Positions 5,276 through 7,337 of a DNA stretch of 7,337 nt are shown piece by piece. Source of the DNA: Pseudomonadota bacterium (GTDB lineage Bacteria; Pseudomonadota; Gammaproteobacteria; SZUA-229). Numbering within the stretch: position 1 is the stretch's first letter; each line of letters opens with the position of its first letter. Under the pieces are notes generated by a model, which saw only the letters and a list, made by a program, of their open reading frames with translations, ran no database searches and had not been told where the DNA came from. The stretch lies in NCBI GenBank assembly GCA_015222915.1, contig JADFWE010000427.1, positions 1 through 7,337 of the forward strand. The letters run 5' to 3'. Both the position numbers and the translations under genes were made by a program.

Positions 5276-7032
5276 CCGAACAGACATTTATCAAGGGCAA
5301 AGACGCCGCGCTGGAAGAATCTATCGCTTCCATGCAGCAGAAACTTCGTGATCTGAATTTTGATATCGAAGAAGCCTCCTGGTTGAACCCGGTACCGAAT
5401 GTGTACTCTGTCCATATCCGGGACAAGGACTGCGGCCTGATGTTTACCAATGGCAAAGGCACGACAAAAAAATCATGTCTCGCCAGCGCTCTGGGTGAAT
5501 ATTTTGAACGCCTGAGCTGCAACTACTTTTTTGCCGATTTCTACCTGGGCGAAGCGTTCTCCCAGGCCGAATTCGTGCACTATCCTGATGAGCGCTGGTT
5601 CAAAAACGATGATGAGGGTGATGACAGCATCCACGAAGAACTGCTCGACGAAAAACTCTGGCAGTACTATGACCCTGAGCAGGCACTGAGTGCTTCTATC
5701 ATCTTCGACACCAACTCAGGTACCGGCGAAAGAGGTATCTGTGCCTGCCCTTACCGGCGTCAGCGTGATGGTAAGGACATATGGTTTCCCATCAATATCA
5801 TAGGTAACTGCTATGTCAGTAACGGCATGTCTGCAGGCAACACCAGGAACGAAGCACGTGTGCAGAGCCTGTCAGAAGTTTTTGAACGCTATATAAAAAA
5901 CAGGATCATCGCCGAAGGTATCTGTTTACCCGAGGTGCCCGATGAAGTACTGCAGCGCTTCCCGCAGATCGTCGAGGCCATCAAAAAACTTGAACAGCAC
6001 GGCTATAGCCTGCGTATCGCCGATGCTTCACTGGGCGGACGATACCCGGTGATGAGCGTCACCCTGATAAACCCCAACAACGCCACCGTGTTCGCCTCCT
6101 TCGGTGCGCACCCCAGTTTCGAGGTCGCACTGGAACGTACCGTCACCGAACTGCTGCAGGGGCGTGATCTGGATCAGCTCGACGGTTTCCAGTCTCCCAG
6201 CTTCGATCTCGAAGAGGTGGCCGACCACCATAACCTGGAGACACATTTCATCGATTCCAGCGGCCTGATCGCCTATGATTTCTTCAAGAACAGACCTGAC
6301 TTCGAATTCAGCGACTGGGATCACGATGCGTCGACTACCGATGAGTTCGGCTACCTGCGTGACATCATCCATGAGCTGGGTTTCGACATCTACATCGCCG
6401 ACTACGAACACCTGGATGTCTATTCCTGCCGTATCATCGTACCCGGCATGTCGGACATATACCCGGTCGATGACCTGGTATGGAACAACAACAACGAAGG
6501 TGCATTGTTCAGAGAAGAGATCCTGTCCTTAAAAAACCTTGATGAGGCCCAATGGCAGTCCATCCTCACCCGCCTGGAAGAAGGCGGTTACAATGATTTC
6601 CAGCGGGTCGCTGAATTTATCGGCGTGGCGCCTGATGCCGGCACCACCTGGGCAACGCTGCGTATCGGCGAACTCAAAGCCATGCTGAACCTGGCACTCA
6701 AAAATGCTGAAGCGATGGAATGGGTAGACTGGTGTATACAGATCGATCAGCTGGACAGCGACAGCACCCGTTTCTACATGTGTCTACAGGCACTGCTGGA
6801 AATCGAGATGGATGATGGACGTGAACTACGAGATTACACCGACAGCCTGCGCCTGATGTTTGGTGAGCAGACACTGGACGATGCGTTCGACGTTACTTCC
6901 GGCAAGGAAAACTTTTTTGGACTGCATAGCCCGGGGTTAAGCCTGGACGGTTTTAAGACACACGCCAGGCTTCTTGACGGTTATAAAAAGCTGCATATCG
7001 CCAAACAGAACAACTGGAAAAAAGCAGGATGA
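5272..7032 (+). CDS. ycaO: YcaO, ribosomal protein S12 methylthiotransferase accessory protein
   Basis: YcaO enzymes use ATP to activate amide backbones; E. coli YcaO is reported to help RimO methylthiolate an aspartate of ribosomal protein S12. This protein has 586 aa, the same length as E. coli YcaO, and resembles it throughout, for example GKDAALEESI at 9-18 and EEASWLNPVPNVYSVHIRD at 33-51. ATP/Mg signatures are SxxxExxER (Ser72, Glu76, Glu79, Arg80) and Ser187, Asn190, Glu194, Glu202, Glu205, Arg206 in SAGNTRNEARVQ and EVFER. The C-terminal third (about 420-586) is the helical, TPR-like domain of this subgroup. The C-terminus KKAG lacks the PxPxP tail of azoline-forming YcaOs, and no precursor peptide or cyclodehydratase partner is nearby, so a RiPP role is unlikely. 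A purine-rich AAGAAG precedes the ATG, which overlaps the upstream stop. rimO is not in the window. Confidence 0.97.
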   Translation: MTEQTFIKGKDAALEESIASMQQKLRDLNFDIEEASWLNPVPNVYSVHIRDKDCGLMFTNGKGTTKKSCLASALGEYFERLSCNYFFADFYLGEAFSQAEFVHYPDERWFKNDDEGDDSIHEELLDEKLWQYYDPEQALSASIIFDTNSGTGERGICACPYRRQRDGKDIWFPINIIGNCYVSNGMSAGNTRNEARVQSLSEVFERYIKNRIIAEGICLPEVPDEVLQRFPQIVEAIKKLEQHGYSLRIADASLGGRYPVMSVTLINPNNATVFASFGAHPSFEVALERTVTELLQGRDLDQLDGFQSPSFDLEEVADHHNLETHFIDSSGLIAYDFFKNRPDFEFSDWDHDASTTDEFGYLRDIIHELGFDIYIADYEHLDVYSCRIIVPGMSDIYPVDDLVWNNNNEGALFREEILSLKNLDEAQWQSILTRLEEGGYNDFQRVAEFIGVAPDAGTTWATLRIGELKAMLNLALKNAEAMEWVDWCIQIDQLDSDSTRFYMCLQALLEIEMDDGRELRDYTDSLRLMFGEQTLDDAFDVTSGKENFFGLHSPGLSLDGFKTHARLLDGYKKLHIAKQNNWKKAG

Positions 7033-7053
7033 TTTCCGGCTTTCTCTTTCAGC

Positions 7054-7337
7054 ATGCTTAAATTCTTTGCCGACCTCATCCTGAAGCTGAGCGGCTGGTC
7101 GATCGACGTAGATCTGCCGGCTGAAAAAAAGTTTGTAATAATCGGTGCGCCACATACCACCAACTGGGACCTTCCCATCGTCCTGCTGTGCATCTGGTCG
7201 GTACAGAAGAAGATACGCTGGGTGGCAAAAACCCAGATATTTATCGGCCCGTTCAACTACTTATTCCGCGCACTGGGCGGTATGCCGGTCGACCGTTCTT
7301 CAGCCCATGGTTTCATCCAGCAGATCGCAGATCGATA
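7054..7337 (+). CDS. Lysophospholipid (1-acylglycerol-3-phosphate type) acyltransferase, N-terminal part
   Basis: This is the first 94 codons of a PlsC-like acyltransferase, cut by the window edge. The catalytic HX4D motif is His34-Thr-Thr-Asn-Trp-Asp39 within GAPHTTNWD, and GGMPVDRS (75-82) matches the second conserved block, which helps bind the acyl acceptor. The AKTQIFIGPFNYLFRALGG stretch (58-76) is typical of the small bacterial LPLAT subgroup with PHTSNWD. Such enzymes acylate lysophospholipids or related acceptors at the inner membrane; the exact substrate cannot be told. The ATG at 7054 is 21 bases after the ycaO stop, and an in-frame TGA at 7030 rules out earlier starts. The ribosome site is weak, and read-through from ycaO is likely. 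A 10-codon ORF whose ATG overlaps the ycaO stop (7029) could help reinitiation. Confidence 0.88.
   Translation, partial: MLKFFADLILKLSGWSIDVDLPAEKKFVIIGAPHTTNWDLPIVLLCIWSVQKKIRWVAKTQIFIGPFNYLFRALGGMPVDRSSAHGFIQQIADR

Noticed and set aside
6028..6411. 127-codon minus-strand ORF inside ycaO
   Set aside because: It is antisense to conserved YcaO sequence; the product shows no recognisable domain, and the frame is open because of the codon bias of ycaO.
5272..7032. YcaO gene as the core of a thiazole/oxazole or thioamide RiPP cluster
   Set aside because: The protein matches the E. coli S12-accessory subgroup in length and sequence, lacks the PxPxP tail, and has no precursor peptide, E1-like or dehydrogenase partner nearby.
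1..7337. CRISPR array, tRNA or rRNA genes
   Set aside because: I saw no spaced direct repeats of CRISPR length, no cloverleaf with T-loop GTTCGA-type sequence in a plausible setting, and no rRNA signature.

Overview
The window looks like ordinary chromosomal DNA from a non-enteric gammaproteobacterium. The main evidence is gene order. bamC and dapA lie on the minus strand, facing away from a gcvR-like ACT gene and bcp on the plus strand, as in E. coli. The YcaO protein also resembles E. coli YcaO along its whole length (586 aa). Composition looks even, and there is no integrase, transposase or phage gene.

Layout, left to right. Positions 1-216 hold a possible C-terminal scrap of a plus-strand gene (3-41) and a long imperfect inverted repeat (54-180). 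bamC (217-1323) and dapA (1323-2213) form a minus-strand pair overlapping by one base, so the outer-membrane assembly lipoprotein is read after the lysine/diaminopimelate enzyme. Upstream of dapA is a candidate promoter (2267-2295), then a ~182-bp MITE-like imperfect palindrome (2318-2499). Next comes an acyl-carrier-protein-like gene that appears frameshifted (2518-2752). Its second frame ends in a GTGA overlap with a PilZ (c-di-GMP receptor) gene (2749-3114). A candidate terminator (3237-3270) separates these from the gcvR-like gene (3311-3835) and bcp (3892-4374).

A 262-bp gap (4375-4636) carries short 10-bp tandem repeats, degenerate repeat-like sequence and a good -10 box. It precedes a second plus-strand operon: a DUF2238/YjdF-type membrane protein (4637-5275), ycaO (5272-7032, 4-bp overlap) and the start of a lysophospholipid acyltransferase (7054 to the edge).

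The genes serve housekeeping roles: outer-membrane assembly, lysine and peptidoglycan precursor synthesis, glycine-cleavage control, peroxide defence, ribosomal protein S12 modification and lipid acylation. I see no clear new multi-gene system. The points worth a second look are the palindromic element and broken ACP-like gene placed with a PilZ gene inside a conserved block, the peroxiredoxin with neither usual resolving cysteine, and the tight coupling of a DUF2238 membrane protein to ycaO.
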